From JBBQVS01 sp964250765 (GTDB lineage Bacteria; Chloroflexota; Ktedonobacteria; Ktedonobacterales; Ktedonobacteraceae): 20,020 nucleotides of DNA. Shown in pieces: positions 1 to 6,934 of this stretch. Each line of letters starts with the position of its first letter. Position 1 is the first letter of the stretch. The stretch is from the NCBI GenBank assembly GCA_964250765.1, contig CAXUHF010000101.1, forward strand, positions 1 through 20,020, written 5' to 3'. The notes beneath the pieces were generated by a model. The model was not told the DNA's origin, made no database searches, and saw only the letters and a program-made list of their open reading frames with translations. A program made the position numbers and the translations under genes.

Positions 1-31
1 GGCACAGGTCAATGTTTTTGCTGTCAAAACC

Positions 32-853
32 TTACCGCGTATATTTTTTATGCCTTGATATTTTCGGCTCGTTCAGTGTTCTTCTCGCTTTGAGTTTCGG
101 CGTCAAATAGCCAACTGACTTCAAGCGTAAATATATCGACAACGTTATGCCAAGCAAGAGACCACCGAAAAGATAGCCTCCAACGACATCACTTGCCCAG
201 TGGTCGCCCAGGTAGATGCGCGATGGTCCAACTAATATCACGAAAAGTGCTGATATGACTAGAATCGCATAGTGCCACCAACGTCTTCTATTAAACAAAA
301 TGAGTCCAAATGAGAAGAGTAAGCCCCAAAACGCCACATAGGACATGACGTGTCCACTTGGAAAACTTTGTCCATTCTCATGTTGTAGGATATCTACAAG
401 ACGAGCGGTTGGGCGTGGACGACTCACAAGAAGTTTCGCCAGGAAATTCACAACTGAACTAATTACAGAAAGTGTAATAATAACCAGTGCTTCCAAACGT
501 AAGCGCACTAGCCAAAATGCGATAGCCGTCACTAGGATAAGCCCCGTAAACAGTAGTGGTTGATTGCCGAGAAAGCTTACCCCAACCATAAATGACTCAA
601 GCCACGGAGCTTTGTTCTCCTGAAATTCCTGTGTGATTGCTACATCAATGGGAAGTACAGGATTGAAATGCACAAACCATGCAAGTGCTGTGAACAGTAA
701 GAATTGAATAAAGTATACCAAAGCAAGGATGCGTGTCCGTCGTGACGAGCGATACCACGGTTCGCGTCCGCTATCAACCTCCTGTTGCACTTGATTCATT
801 GTGGTATCCACGGTATCCTGTATCTGGTCTTTCATTGTTCTATCCCTGCTCAT
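32..853 (-). CDS. PAP2 family membrane phosphatase
   Basis: A 273-residue integral membrane phosphatase of the PAP2 (type 2 phosphatidic acid phosphatase) superfamily. The three signature blocks are all present: KX6RP with K140 and R147-P148, PSGH at 165-168, and SRX5HX3D with S211-R212, H218 and D222. H168, H218 and D222 are the expected catalytic residues. Hydrophobic segments near 42-62, 92-115, 122-140, 170-187, 194-210 and 224-242 fit the usual six-helix core. A polar N-terminal tail of about 35 residues and a basic C-terminal tail flank it. Family members dephosphorylate undecaprenyl pyrophosphate, phosphatidic acid or related lipids at the outer membrane face; the substrate cannot be told from sequence. 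The start is preceded by AGAAGAG. The gene is transcribed away from the GNAT gene at 1003. Fold call is firm, substrate open. Confidence 0.93.
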   Translation of the reverse strand: MSRDRTMKDQIQDTVDTTMNQVQQEVDSGREPWYRSSRRTRILALVYFIQFLLFTALAWFVHFNPVLPIDVAITQEFQENKAPWLESFMVGVSFLGNQPLLFTGLILVTAIAFWLVRLRLEALVIITLSVISSVVNFLAKLLVSRPRPTARLVDILQHENGQSFPSGHVMSYVAFWGLLFSFGLILFNRRRWWHYAILVISALFVILVGPSRIYLGDHWASDVVGGYLFGGLLLGITLSIYLRLKSVGYLTPKLKARRTLNEPKISRHKKYTR

Positions 854-871
854 CTCTTCTATGGTGACAGC

Positions 872-885
872 TATCCTAGAGGATA
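872..885. promoter_or_regulatory. Palindrome TATCCT-AG-AGGATA in PAP2 leader
   Basis: Six-base inverted arms with a two-base centre lie between a weak minus-strand -10-like element (TATTATAGT, 886-894) and the PAP2 start at 853. It could be an operator or a small 5' hairpin in the mRNA. No good -35 accompanies the -10, so the promoter itself is uncertain. Confidence 0.3.
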
Positions 886-945
886 ACTATAATACGTTTC
901 CGCTTCTGCGAAAGTTTACAATAACAATCAAGAGAGCAAGATACA

Positions 946-975
946 TTGACACTTCACTGAGGTCTACGTTATAGT
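946..975 (+). promoter_or_regulatory. Sigma70-type promoter of the two-domain GNAT gene
   Basis: TTGACA at 946-951 and TATAGT at 970-975 are separated by 18 bases. Transcription would begin near 982, just at the purine-rich ribosome-binding site (GGAAGGAAGGGGG, 981-993) that precedes the ATG at 1003. The leader would therefore be only about 20 bases. Confidence 0.6.
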
Positions 976-1002
976 CAAAAGGAAGGAAGGGGGCCGAAAA
1001 TA

Positions 1003-1902
1003 ATGGCACAAACAGAGGTGCGTTCCGCACGACCAGAAGATAAAGACATAGTGTTAGCCTTTTGTACTCACACATGGGACTGGGGGGACTACATTGCTCG
1101 TGTGTGGGACGATTGGCTTGTAGACGCCCAAGGTGAACTGTTTGTCGCAGTCACAGCTGGACAGCCTACAGGTGTAGCACATTTGCGGATGATAAACGCT
1201 ACTGATGCATGGCTTGAAGGCTTGCGCGTTGACCCAAACTATCGTCAACAAGGCATTGCAAAGGCACTCAACGTTGCAATGTTAGAGGAAGCGATACGGC
1301 GTGGAGCGACAAATGCACGTCTCGTAACAGAGTCCACGAACGTAGGTTCTATTCATATGATGGAAGGTATTTTTATGCGGCACGCTGGTACCTTCGCTCC
1401 GTTTCACGCGGCTCCACTTGTTGCTCAGGCAAAAAGTCGTGCAAAGGTAGATTACAGCCCAGAGGGAACGCGTCTAGCAACGGCGGACGACATAGATGAA
1501 ATTATTGATTACTTGAACGCTTCTAACATATTTCCAGCCGTCGGCGGCCTGTATTATACTGGTTTTGTGGGCTATGAGATTACAGCAGCCTTGCTTGAGA
1601 AGCAAATCACAGCGCGGAACGTCTATCTCTTGCATCGCTGGCATCGTTTAGACGGATTGGCGATTGCAGAACCGCGTGAGGACCGTCAGGGCAAGCGGCT
1701 CTCGATTGGTTATATTGACGGCATGACAATTGAGGCGATTAGCCTTGTAGCTCATGATTTACGCCAACGTCTAACTGATATGGGCCTCGAAAGTGTCTAT
1801 GTCTACGCACCCGATCTTGTATTGATACGCGATGGTCTAATGGGCATTGAATACGAATGGGATGGCGTAGTCTTCTATATGTACGAACGTAATCTGGTGT
1901 AG
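1003..1902 (+). CDS. Two-domain GNAT family N-acetyltransferase
   Basis: A 299-residue cytoplasmic acetyltransferase. The first GNAT domain (about 5-135) carries a clear acetyl-CoA-binding motif A: a beta strand ending LRVDPNYR, then the R/Q-x-x-G-x-A loop at R81-QQ-G84-I-A86, followed by a helix. The second half (about 148-299) looks like a degenerate GNAT fold, ending with the typical GIEYEWDGVVFYMYE strand but lacking an obvious CoA loop. Such tandem proteins usually have one active and one structural domain. The substrate cannot be predicted. The ATG follows a strong purine-rich ribosome-binding site. The stop codon lies inside the left arm of a long hairpin (1896-1972), so the last codons are part of a repeat shared with the end of the other GNAT gene at 15142-15173. 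Confidence 0.88.
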   Translation: MAQTEVRSARPEDKDIVLAFCTHTWDWGDYIARVWDDWLVDAQGELFVAVTAGQPTGVAHLRMINATDAWLEGLRVDPNYRQQGIAKALNVAMLEEAIRRGATNARLVTESTNVGSIHMMEGIFMRHAGTFAPFHAAPLVAQAKSRAKVDYSPEGTRLATADDIDEIIDYLNASNIFPAVGGLYYTGFVGYEITAALLEKQITARNVYLLHRWHRLDGLAIAEPREDRQGKRLSIGYIDGMTIEAISLVAHDLRQRLTDMGLESVYVYAPDLVLIRDGLMGIEYEWDGVVFYMYERNLV

Positions 1903-1972
1903 GGACCGATGTATCGCGTCCTCGTTGGACCGTCAAATACCCACAAGGACGCAATACATCGGTTCCTACACC
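1896..1972. terminator. Long hairpin at GNAT / ketoacyl-synthase convergent junction
   Basis: Arms of 27 bases (1896-1922 and 1946-1972) pair with two mismatches around a 23-base loop. The structure sits between the ends of two convergent genes and probably ends transcription from both sides, although no T-run follows it. The GNAT stop codon (1900-1902) is inside the left arm. Confidence 0.55.
1897..1928 (+). repeat. Dispersed repeat, copy 1 (after first GNAT gene)
   Basis: These 32 bases match 15142-15173 at 29 positions. Both copies begin GTGTA, which supplies the last codon and stop of a GNAT gene, and continue with GGACCGATGTATCGCGTCC. Copy 1 also has an inverted partner at 1946-1972; copy 2 does not. 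Confidence 0.85.
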
Positions 1973-1984
1973 ATCTTCGAGAAG

Positions 1985-3232
1985 TTAAGCAGGATTCAGC
2001 ACTGCATCAACATTTTTTAAACTGTGGAAGCGCATAAGCCAACACCCGTAGTTTAAGCCGCCACCGACAGCCGTAAGAGCAAGCCATTCACCATCATGTA
2101 ACCGCTCTTTACGCAGGAGTTCAACCAGCGCAGTTGCAATACTGGCATTAGAGAGATTGCCGTAAAAGCGGAAATTATCGACAAGTTTCTCCATTGTCGA
2201 GGTAGGCCAATCATAGTCATTCACCAACAACTCGCCTAAGCGTTTCGTGATGCGCGAGTTGGCTTGATGTGGAACAATATGTGCAATGTCAGCATAGCCT
2301 AATTGTGCATGTCGTACCAACGCATCCAGGCTTTCCGCCATCGCACGCGGTCCCTCACGGTAGACTTCTTTGCCGTTCATCTTTGTATACCCAATAAGAT
2401 GCTGCGTCAACAACGAATTCAGTTCTTGACCGTTGCCCTCTTGAAAAAGTCGGCGCATCTTTGTGTCTACCTCTGCCATTTCAATTACGTCTTTGCGTAA
2501 TGGTGTCTGGAACATCAGCGAGGGTCCTTGATGAGCGTCAGAGCCATTAATCACATAGGTATCTTCTTCGCCAAGCTCAAACAAGAATGCCGCAGCTCCC
2601 TCTCCAAAGAGAGAACTTGTCTTCCAATCCAAAATATTTGTGATGTTTGGCAACAATCCTTCCGAGGTGACAAGTAGCACCAGCTTTGCCGAGCGCGCAG
2701 CCAGAATCTCGCTACACACCTGAAATGCTTCGGTCTGACACGCACACGCCCCTTTTAGCATCGTTGCACGTATCGGCCCTAACCCAAGCCGCATCTGTAC
2801 TAGACCTGCGATAGTAGGGAACATGTCGTTGTCAGAAGAGGAGGCACCGATAACAGTATCTATCTCTGAAATATCGCGCCCCGAACTTGCAATGGCGCGT
2901 TGTGCCGCGATCACAGCCATGTCTACCAGTGACTCCTCTTGTGGAGACGTGGCATCGACGATGAGGCCAGGAGCATCGGCACCCACTATCTCACGACATA
3001 ACTCGATTGAACTCATGCGTACATGTCGCGTCTCAAGACCCGTCACACGCTCTAAATCGCTTGCACTACGTGAGTCACCCAAACGCGTAGAAATATAGGC
3101 AAAGAACTCATTTGTGATGCTATTCTTAGGAGTATAATTGCCCAAACCAACAAGATTTACCTTCGCCTTAGTATAACTATGCGGCACAATATATGTATAA
3201 TCAGGCCATTGGCCCTCTCGAATACGTGACAT
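1985..3232 (-). CDS. 3-oxoacyl-ACP synthase III (FabH)-like thiolase-fold enzyme
   Basis: A 415-residue member of the ketoacyl-ACP synthase III branch of the thiolase superfamily, which joins an acyl-CoA starter to malonyl-ACP or carries out related Claisen condensations. The catalytic triad is visible: C163 in the GACACQ segment, H322 in VPHQAN, and N359 in YGNLSNAS. The C-terminal glycine loop AVGGGLNYG is also present. At 415 residues it is clearly longer than typical FabH (about 320). The extra length is an N-terminal extension of about 25 residues and insertions near 75-100 and 235-290. It stands alone with no ACP, malonyl transferase or reductase nearby, so a specialised lipid or secondary-metabolite role is as likely as housekeeping fatty-acid initiation. 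The start at 3232 follows AGGAGGG with 8-base spacing. Confidence 0.87.
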   Translation of the reverse strand: MSRIREGQWPDYTYIVPHSYTKAKVNLVGLGNYTPKNSITNEFFAYISTRLGDSRSASDLERVTGLETRHVRMSSIELCREIVGADAPGLIVDATSPQEESLVDMAVIAAQRAIASSGRDISEIDTVIGASSSDNDMFPTIAGLVQMRLGLGPIRATMLKGACACQTEAFQVCSEILAARSAKLVLLVTSEGLLPNITNILDWKTSSLFGEGAAAFLFELGEEDTYVINGSDAHQGPSLMFQTPLRKDVIEMAEVDTKMRRLFQEGNGQELNSLLTQHLIGYTKMNGKEVYREGPRAMAESLDALVRHAQLGYADIAHIVPHQANSRITKRLGELLVNDYDWPTSTMEKLVDNFRFYGNLSNASIATALVELLRKERLHDGEWLALTAVGGGLNYGCWLMRFHSLKNVDAVLNPA

Positions 3233-3275
3233 GGCTCATGCCCTCCTAATGGGGTTTTCTCTTAACCTAGCTACA

Positions 3276-3284
3276 AGTATAGCA
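3276..3284 (-). promoter_or_regulatory. Extended -10 promoter of the ketoacyl synthase gene
   Basis: Read on the minus strand this is TGCTATACT, an extended -10 (TGn plus TATACT), about 45 bases before the ATG. No good -35 is seen at the proper distance. The same nine bases form the -10 of the PLD gene at 8413-8421. Confidence 0.5.
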
Positions 3285-3375
3285 TATCTTTCCAGAACGC
3301 GAGAGTACATGTATGTCTTGTGAAAAGTGATATTATGAAACAAGATTTTATTGTGTTTTTGCTGGAGGCAGCACC

Positions 3376-4101
3376 ATGTTTACAGTATCGGCAAATACAT
3401 CCAACGATGAAGTTGAGCATACACTACGCCCTCGATGTGTACATACCATTACAGATCGCTTCTCTATGTCCAACACCTACCTCATTGACGATACGCGTCT
3501 GATCGTAGTGGACCCTTATTCTGCCTTGAATGTGCGCCTGCTCACCGTCTATATGCAGAAATTTTTGCATCGCTCACCTGCTGACATCGATCTGATTGTC
3601 TTAACCAACATGCATCAAGATCATACCTCTGGTATTGAGTCGCTGCGACGCATTTGTAGTGCTCCTGTCGCTGCCTCTTCTGCCGCTCTTACGATTACAC
3701 AATCCGAGCTACAAAAGACTCTACCTAAATTGACGTATACACTACCAGGGCAAGTAGTCTCCTTTCCACCGCTCTCCGTACAGCAAGCTCGGTTCGTCGA
3801 TATGTGGTTACAGGATGTTGGCGGCTTACCACTTCATTCCGATTGGCGCGTCATTGCTAGTGCAGGTCATACACCAGAAAGTATTTGCCTGTATAATCCC
3901 TTCACTAACGAATTGCTAAGTGGCGACACTCTTATCACCATCGAGAATGGTAAGCCGCTCTTGCGTCGTGGTATTAACCGCATCCAACTAGATGAGACAC
4001 TCCGTGTGTTACGCAGCTTACCGGTTCGCTATCTCTATCCAAGTCACGGGCGTCAGGTCGTAGGGGAAACACCTTTAGCCCATGTACAGATTGAGTGGTA
4101 G
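3376..4101 (+). CDS. Metallo-beta-lactamase-fold hydrolase
   Basis: A 241-residue MBL-fold protein without signal peptide. Most metal ligands are visible: H80, D82 and H83 in the N-x-H-x-D-H segment at 78-83, H165 in SAGHTPES, D184 in LLSGDTL, and H224 in PSHG near the end. The first histidine of the usual HxHxDH motif is replaced by asparagine (N78), which may weaken or alter the first metal site. Overall shape resembles the glyoxalase II / lactonase-like MBL group (YflN-type), but the substrate cannot be assigned. The ATG follows a GGAGG ribosome-binding site. An in-frame 5' extension is not needed. Its end runs directly into the bidirectional hairpin at 4107-4164. Confidence 0.85.
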   Translation: MFTVSANTSNDEVEHTLRPRCVHTITDRFSMSNTYLIDDTRLIVVDPYSALNVRLLTVYMQKFLHRSPADIDLIVLTNMHQDHTSGIESLRRICSAPVAASSAALTITQSELQKTLPKLTYTLPGQVVSFPPLSVQQARFVDMWLQDVGGLPLHSDWRVIASAGHTPESICLYNPFTNELLSGDTLITIENGKPLLRRGINRIQLDETLRVLRSLPVRYLYPSHGRQVVGETPLAHVQIEW

Positions 4102-4106
4102 AGAGC

Positions 4107-4164
4107 TATAACATGATGTGTGTGTAGCAGAAGCATGCCTCTGCTACACACACATCATGTTATA
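4107..4164. terminator. Perfect 25-bp hairpin, bidirectional terminator
   Basis: Arms 4107-4131 and 4140-4164 pair perfectly around an 8-base loop. On the plus strand it is followed by a T-rich stretch (TATTTTCTTTTTG), giving a good intrinsic terminator for the MBL gene. The FHA gene stop (4160-4162, minus strand) lies inside the right arm, so the hairpin ends both convergent genes. Confidence 0.85.
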
Positions 4165-5509
4165 TATTTTCTTTTTGTTTGCTTGGAAGCTTTAAGGGAA
4201 CAGGGCCGCTCATCGAACGAGCAAACGACTGGGGCGTGACAATGTTTGGCAGAGGTGTCACACGGGCGTGTTGAGCAGCGGTATATTCAAGAATAATTGC
4301 GCCAAGACAAATACGATCACCCGTGTGCAATAGGCGAGGACCCGGAAGGAGTTCATCGTTCACAAGTGTTCCGTTACGGCTCGTGAGGTCTTGTACGTAG
4401 TCGCCGCTTGCCTGACGCGAGAATTGAGCATGTTGGCGTGAAATCGAGACATCATTCATTACAATATTACATTCAATGCCACGCCCAAGAATAAGTATTG
4501 GACGGTCAAGCAATACAGTTTTACCTAGCATATCACCGCTCTGGATCAACAATGCCCCATACTGCTCCGGCAGCTGCGGAAGAGGTGTCACTCTGTAGAG
4601 TGAAGCCGTGTCTTGCCACTCGTTCATCATCACATCCGACACGCCCTCTACCCGATTGTTGAGCGAGGTTGTCGGTATCTTCTCAATAGCGGCCTTGTCT
4701 TGTAGGGGTCGCGTCGCAGGAAGCACATTGCTACCTGCGGTGAGCGACTCAAGTGAAGAGCGCCATGTATGATTATTGAGTGGATCAAATGTTTCTAAAG
4801 CGGGTTCTGGCTTTTCAGCGAGCAGAAACAGAAAGCGATCAGACCCGATCTCTAACAGGTTCTCAGGTTTCACCTCAACAGAGCCGATGATGCGTTTACC
4901 GTTGAGAAGTACGCCATTGAGACTGTCACAATCAGTCAAACAGACATTGCCCTCATTCCAGGCAAGTTCGGCATGATGGCGCGATGCCATGTCATCGTCA
5001 ATCCAAATCTCGTTATCCTCGTCACGTCCAATCGTCACAATAGCACGTTTCAACGCGAGACGTTGACCCTGAAAACGTCCACCTCTGTACTCAAGCCAGC
5101 CCCACGGCGTCTCCTCGTTAAACACAAAAGGTGCAGGAACACCTGGCTGGTGGCGTGGTGGCTGTAAAGCCGTAGTGGGATTAAGGCGCGTACGACGCTT
5201 CTGAAGAGGAATTTCTACTGATGTTGTGAGGAGTCGTGACGGTGTGAAGAGGCAGTAAGAGGTTGTTACGCTCAACGGAAGAAACCAACCACAGAGCGCA
5301 ACATACGCCAGCGCAACCTGCACTTCAGCTATAGGAAGTGCTGCTTGCTCTGTATTGAAGCGTATGGTGTACCATACAACGGCTGGTAGCAGTAGTAAGG
5401 CACAAATAACGCAGACAACAATTACGCTTGTGAGTTGTCGTGTTGTCCCACGTCGGCGCAATGTCGTAAAAAGTGCGTTTGCCGCTACTGCAAGCATGCA
5501 ACATGTCAA
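4160..5509 (-). CDS. Membrane protein with two FHA domains
   Basis: Numbered from the TTG at 5509 this is 449 residues. The N-terminal 90 residues contain two or three hydrophobic segments (about 1-14 with its upstream continuation, 28-47, 63-86). FHA domain 1 (about 145-230) has GR at 161-162, SRHHAEL at 176-182 and NG at 198-199. FHA domain 2 (about 320-412) has GR at 342-343, SRQHA at 357-361 and SRNGT at 377-381. FHA domains bind phosphothreonine, so this probably docks Ser/Thr-kinase-phosphorylated partners at the cytoplasmic membrane. A low-complexity linker (235-315) joins them. It follows the transglutaminase gene by under 100 bases and is likely co-transcribed. The start is uncertain: in-frame hydrophobic sequence continues upstream to an ACG at 5552-5554 that is well placed behind AGGAAGG, which would give 464 residues. 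Confidence 0.88.
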   Translation of the reverse strand: MTCCMLAVAANALFTTLRRRGTTRQLTSVIVVCVICALLLLPAVVWYTIRFNTEQAALPIAEVQVALAYVALCGWFLPLSVTTSYCLFTPSRLLTTSVEIPLQKRRTRLNPTTALQPPRHQPGVPAPFVFNEETPWGWLEYRGGRFQGQRLALKRAIVTIGRDEDNEIWIDDDMASRHHAELAWNEGNVCLTDCDSLNGVLLNGKRIIGSVEVKPENLLEIGSDRFLFLLAEKPEPALETFDPLNNHTWRSSLESLTAGSNVLPATRPLQDKAAIEKIPTTSLNNRVEGVSDVMMNEWQDTASLYRVTPLPQLPEQYGALLIQSGDMLGKTVLLDRPILILGRGIECNIVMNDVSISRQHAQFSRQASGDYVQDLTSRNGTLVNDELLPGPRLLHTGDRICLGAIILEYTAAQHARVTPLPNIVTPQSFARSMSGPVPLKLPSKQKENI

Positions 5510-5563
5510 GCCACCATAGCAGCCAGCACTAAACCATGCCGAAAAATCTACCGTGTTCGTTTG

Positions 5564-5570
5564 CCTTCCT
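5564..5570 (-). promoter_or_regulatory. Ribosome-binding site AGGAAGG without a canonical start behind it
   Basis: The purine-rich run on the minus strand right after the transglutaminase stop contains AGGAAGG. Nine bases further on in the FHA frame is ACG (5552-5554), followed by codons for VDFSAWFSAG. No ATG, GTG, TTG or CTG occurs in this frame between the upstream stop (5585-5587) and the TTG at 5509. Confidence 0.55.
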
Positions 5571-5597
5571 CTTTTCTTCTTTCCTTAACAAGCTGCT

Positions 5598-6695
5598 TTA
5601 GGGCATCGGTCCAACACCGGCTGCACGGGCATCGCTTACCAAAATCCTATCAACAACAGCATGTTGCGCGTTGTAATTTGCATAGCTAGTGTTTGTAGCA
5701 ATGTTTGCCGAGTCAGCTCCGACATTGTTGTTCAAGTCTACTGCATCCCAATATTGCATGTTTGTGTTATCTTCTGTGACTGCAACTCCTAAGAATGCAT
5801 GCCCTGGCACAATCACAATTTCGGGATGTAGCCCAATACTCTCGACAGCCGCTGCAAGCAACGTTGTTAACTCGATACACATACCACTGTGCTGCTGAAG
5901 TACTTCCCTAGGCAACTTGATATTCTCAACCGAGTTACTATCACTTGTTCCCGAATAGGGCACACTCTCCTGCACATACTTGATGTGATAGGAGAGACGC
6001 AAAGCATCATAGAGCGCGTCAACTTCGTCACGAACCTGTTGTACCGATGCCCCCCTATACCCAATCATGCCTGGTGGAGCGGGCACTGGCTCATTCTGCA
6101 AATAGTCTTGAGCTTTCTGTACCAGTGCTTCGATAGCAGAATCGTTTGGTGTCACCCACGCTGCTATAAGAAGACGATTTTCCTGTGTCCACTGCATTAA
6201 CCGACGTGAGTGCAAGGCAAACGCGACATCACTCTCGTAGTAAGGATGTTTATTTGCATCCGTCACCTGTACATGTAGTGACATATTTACATCACGAGTT
6301 AGCGCATCCAAAACCTGACCTTGTTTGAGTAAGGGTGGTAAAAATTGTTCGCTCTGTACCGTCGTTGTTGCATTCACACTTTTTGATTGTATCTCACTAA
6401 ACTCATCAATACCTACATGAATAAAAAGTGCCATTGGTGTTTTGCTACTATATTCAACAGTGAATAGCGTATTTTGTGGTTGAGATGCAAGATAGGAAGG
6501 ATAATAGGCACTAAAAACTGCCTTGGGTACCAAAACGCAGATGTGAACCGGAGCCGAATCGCCACATTGCCTTTGCTTTGCTATATTTGCTTGTTGATAG
6601 CGCGAATACGCCTGTGTTCCATCAACCACGTAGACACCTGATAGTATCGCTAACACGAGAACAATGAGAGTCAGAAAGATAACTTTTTTGTACAT
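5598..6695 (-). CDS. Membrane-anchored transglutaminase-like protein
   Basis: A 365-residue protein with one N-terminal membrane helix (about 4-24) and an extracellular remainder. The C-terminal part holds a transglutaminase/papain-like core: C273 in SGMCIELT, H299 in VPGHAFLG and an aspartate in WDAVDLN (D317 or D320), the Cys-His-Asp order expected for the fold. The region between (about 45-230) is predicted as beta-rich and is not recognised. In bacteria such domains act as proteases, crosslinkers or peptidoglycan-associated enzymes; the substrate is unknown. It is the upstream partner of the FHA membrane protein on the same strand. The ATG follows AAGG closely. A TGCTATAGG extended -10-like element lies about 20 bases upstream (6714-6722). 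Confidence 0.83.
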   Translation of the reverse strand: MYKKVIFLTLIVLVLAILSGVYVVDGTQAYSRYQQANIAKQRQCGDSAPVHICVLVPKAVFSAYYPSYLASQPQNTLFTVEYSSKTPMALFIHVGIDEFSEIQSKSVNATTTVQSEQFLPPLLKQGQVLDALTRDVNMSLHVQVTDANKHPYYESDVAFALHSRRLMQWTQENRLLIAAWVTPNDSAIEALVQKAQDYLQNEPVPAPPGMIGYRGASVQQVRDEVDALYDALRLSYHIKYVQESVPYSGTSDSNSVENIKLPREVLQQHSGMCIELTTLLAAAVESIGLHPEIVIVPGHAFLGVAVTEDNTNMQYWDAVDLNNNVGADSANIATNTSYANYNAQHAVVDRILVSDARAAGVGPMP

Positions 6696-6713
6696 ACCTT
6701 ATAGCTTCTTGCA

Positions 6714-6722
6714 CCTATAGCA
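6714..6722 (-). promoter_or_regulatory. Extended -10-like element before transglutaminase gene
   Basis: TGCTATAGG on the minus strand lies about 20 bases before the transglutaminase ATG. It resembles the TGCTATAMT elements at three other promoters in the window. The -35 region is not convincing. Confidence 0.35.
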
Positions 6723-6868
6723 GTGATGATGTTTCCTGATACATTCTGATGTGCGTTAAGCAATTTTTCTGCCTGAATCATAGCATTCCGGCCCACGATT
6801 AGCAATCGAATGGGACTTGTGGGGCAATATGCATCTAACAGATTTGCACAAGGAGACTGATGTAGACG

Positions 6869-6895
6869 AACGGACGCCCCTCGTGGGCGTCCGTT
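6869..6895. terminator. Hairpin AACGGACGCCC / GGGCGTCCGTT
   Basis: An 11-base perfect stem with a 5-base loop, just past the glycosyltransferase stop on the minus strand. There is no T-run after it, so it is either a weak terminator or simply a copy of the GGGCGTCCGT repeat that also fills 10.9-11.2 kb. Confidence 0.5.
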
Positions 6896-6931
6896 GAATT
6901 TACCATGCTATGTTGAATTTACCATACCATG
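6894..6931 (+). repeat. Tandem 19-bp repeat, two units
   Basis: Units 6894-6912 and 6913-6931 share TTGAATTTACCAT and the end ATG, differing at two positions. They lie between the GGGCGTCCGT hairpin and the glycosyltransferase stop codon. Confidence 0.8.
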
Positions 6932-6934
6932 TTG

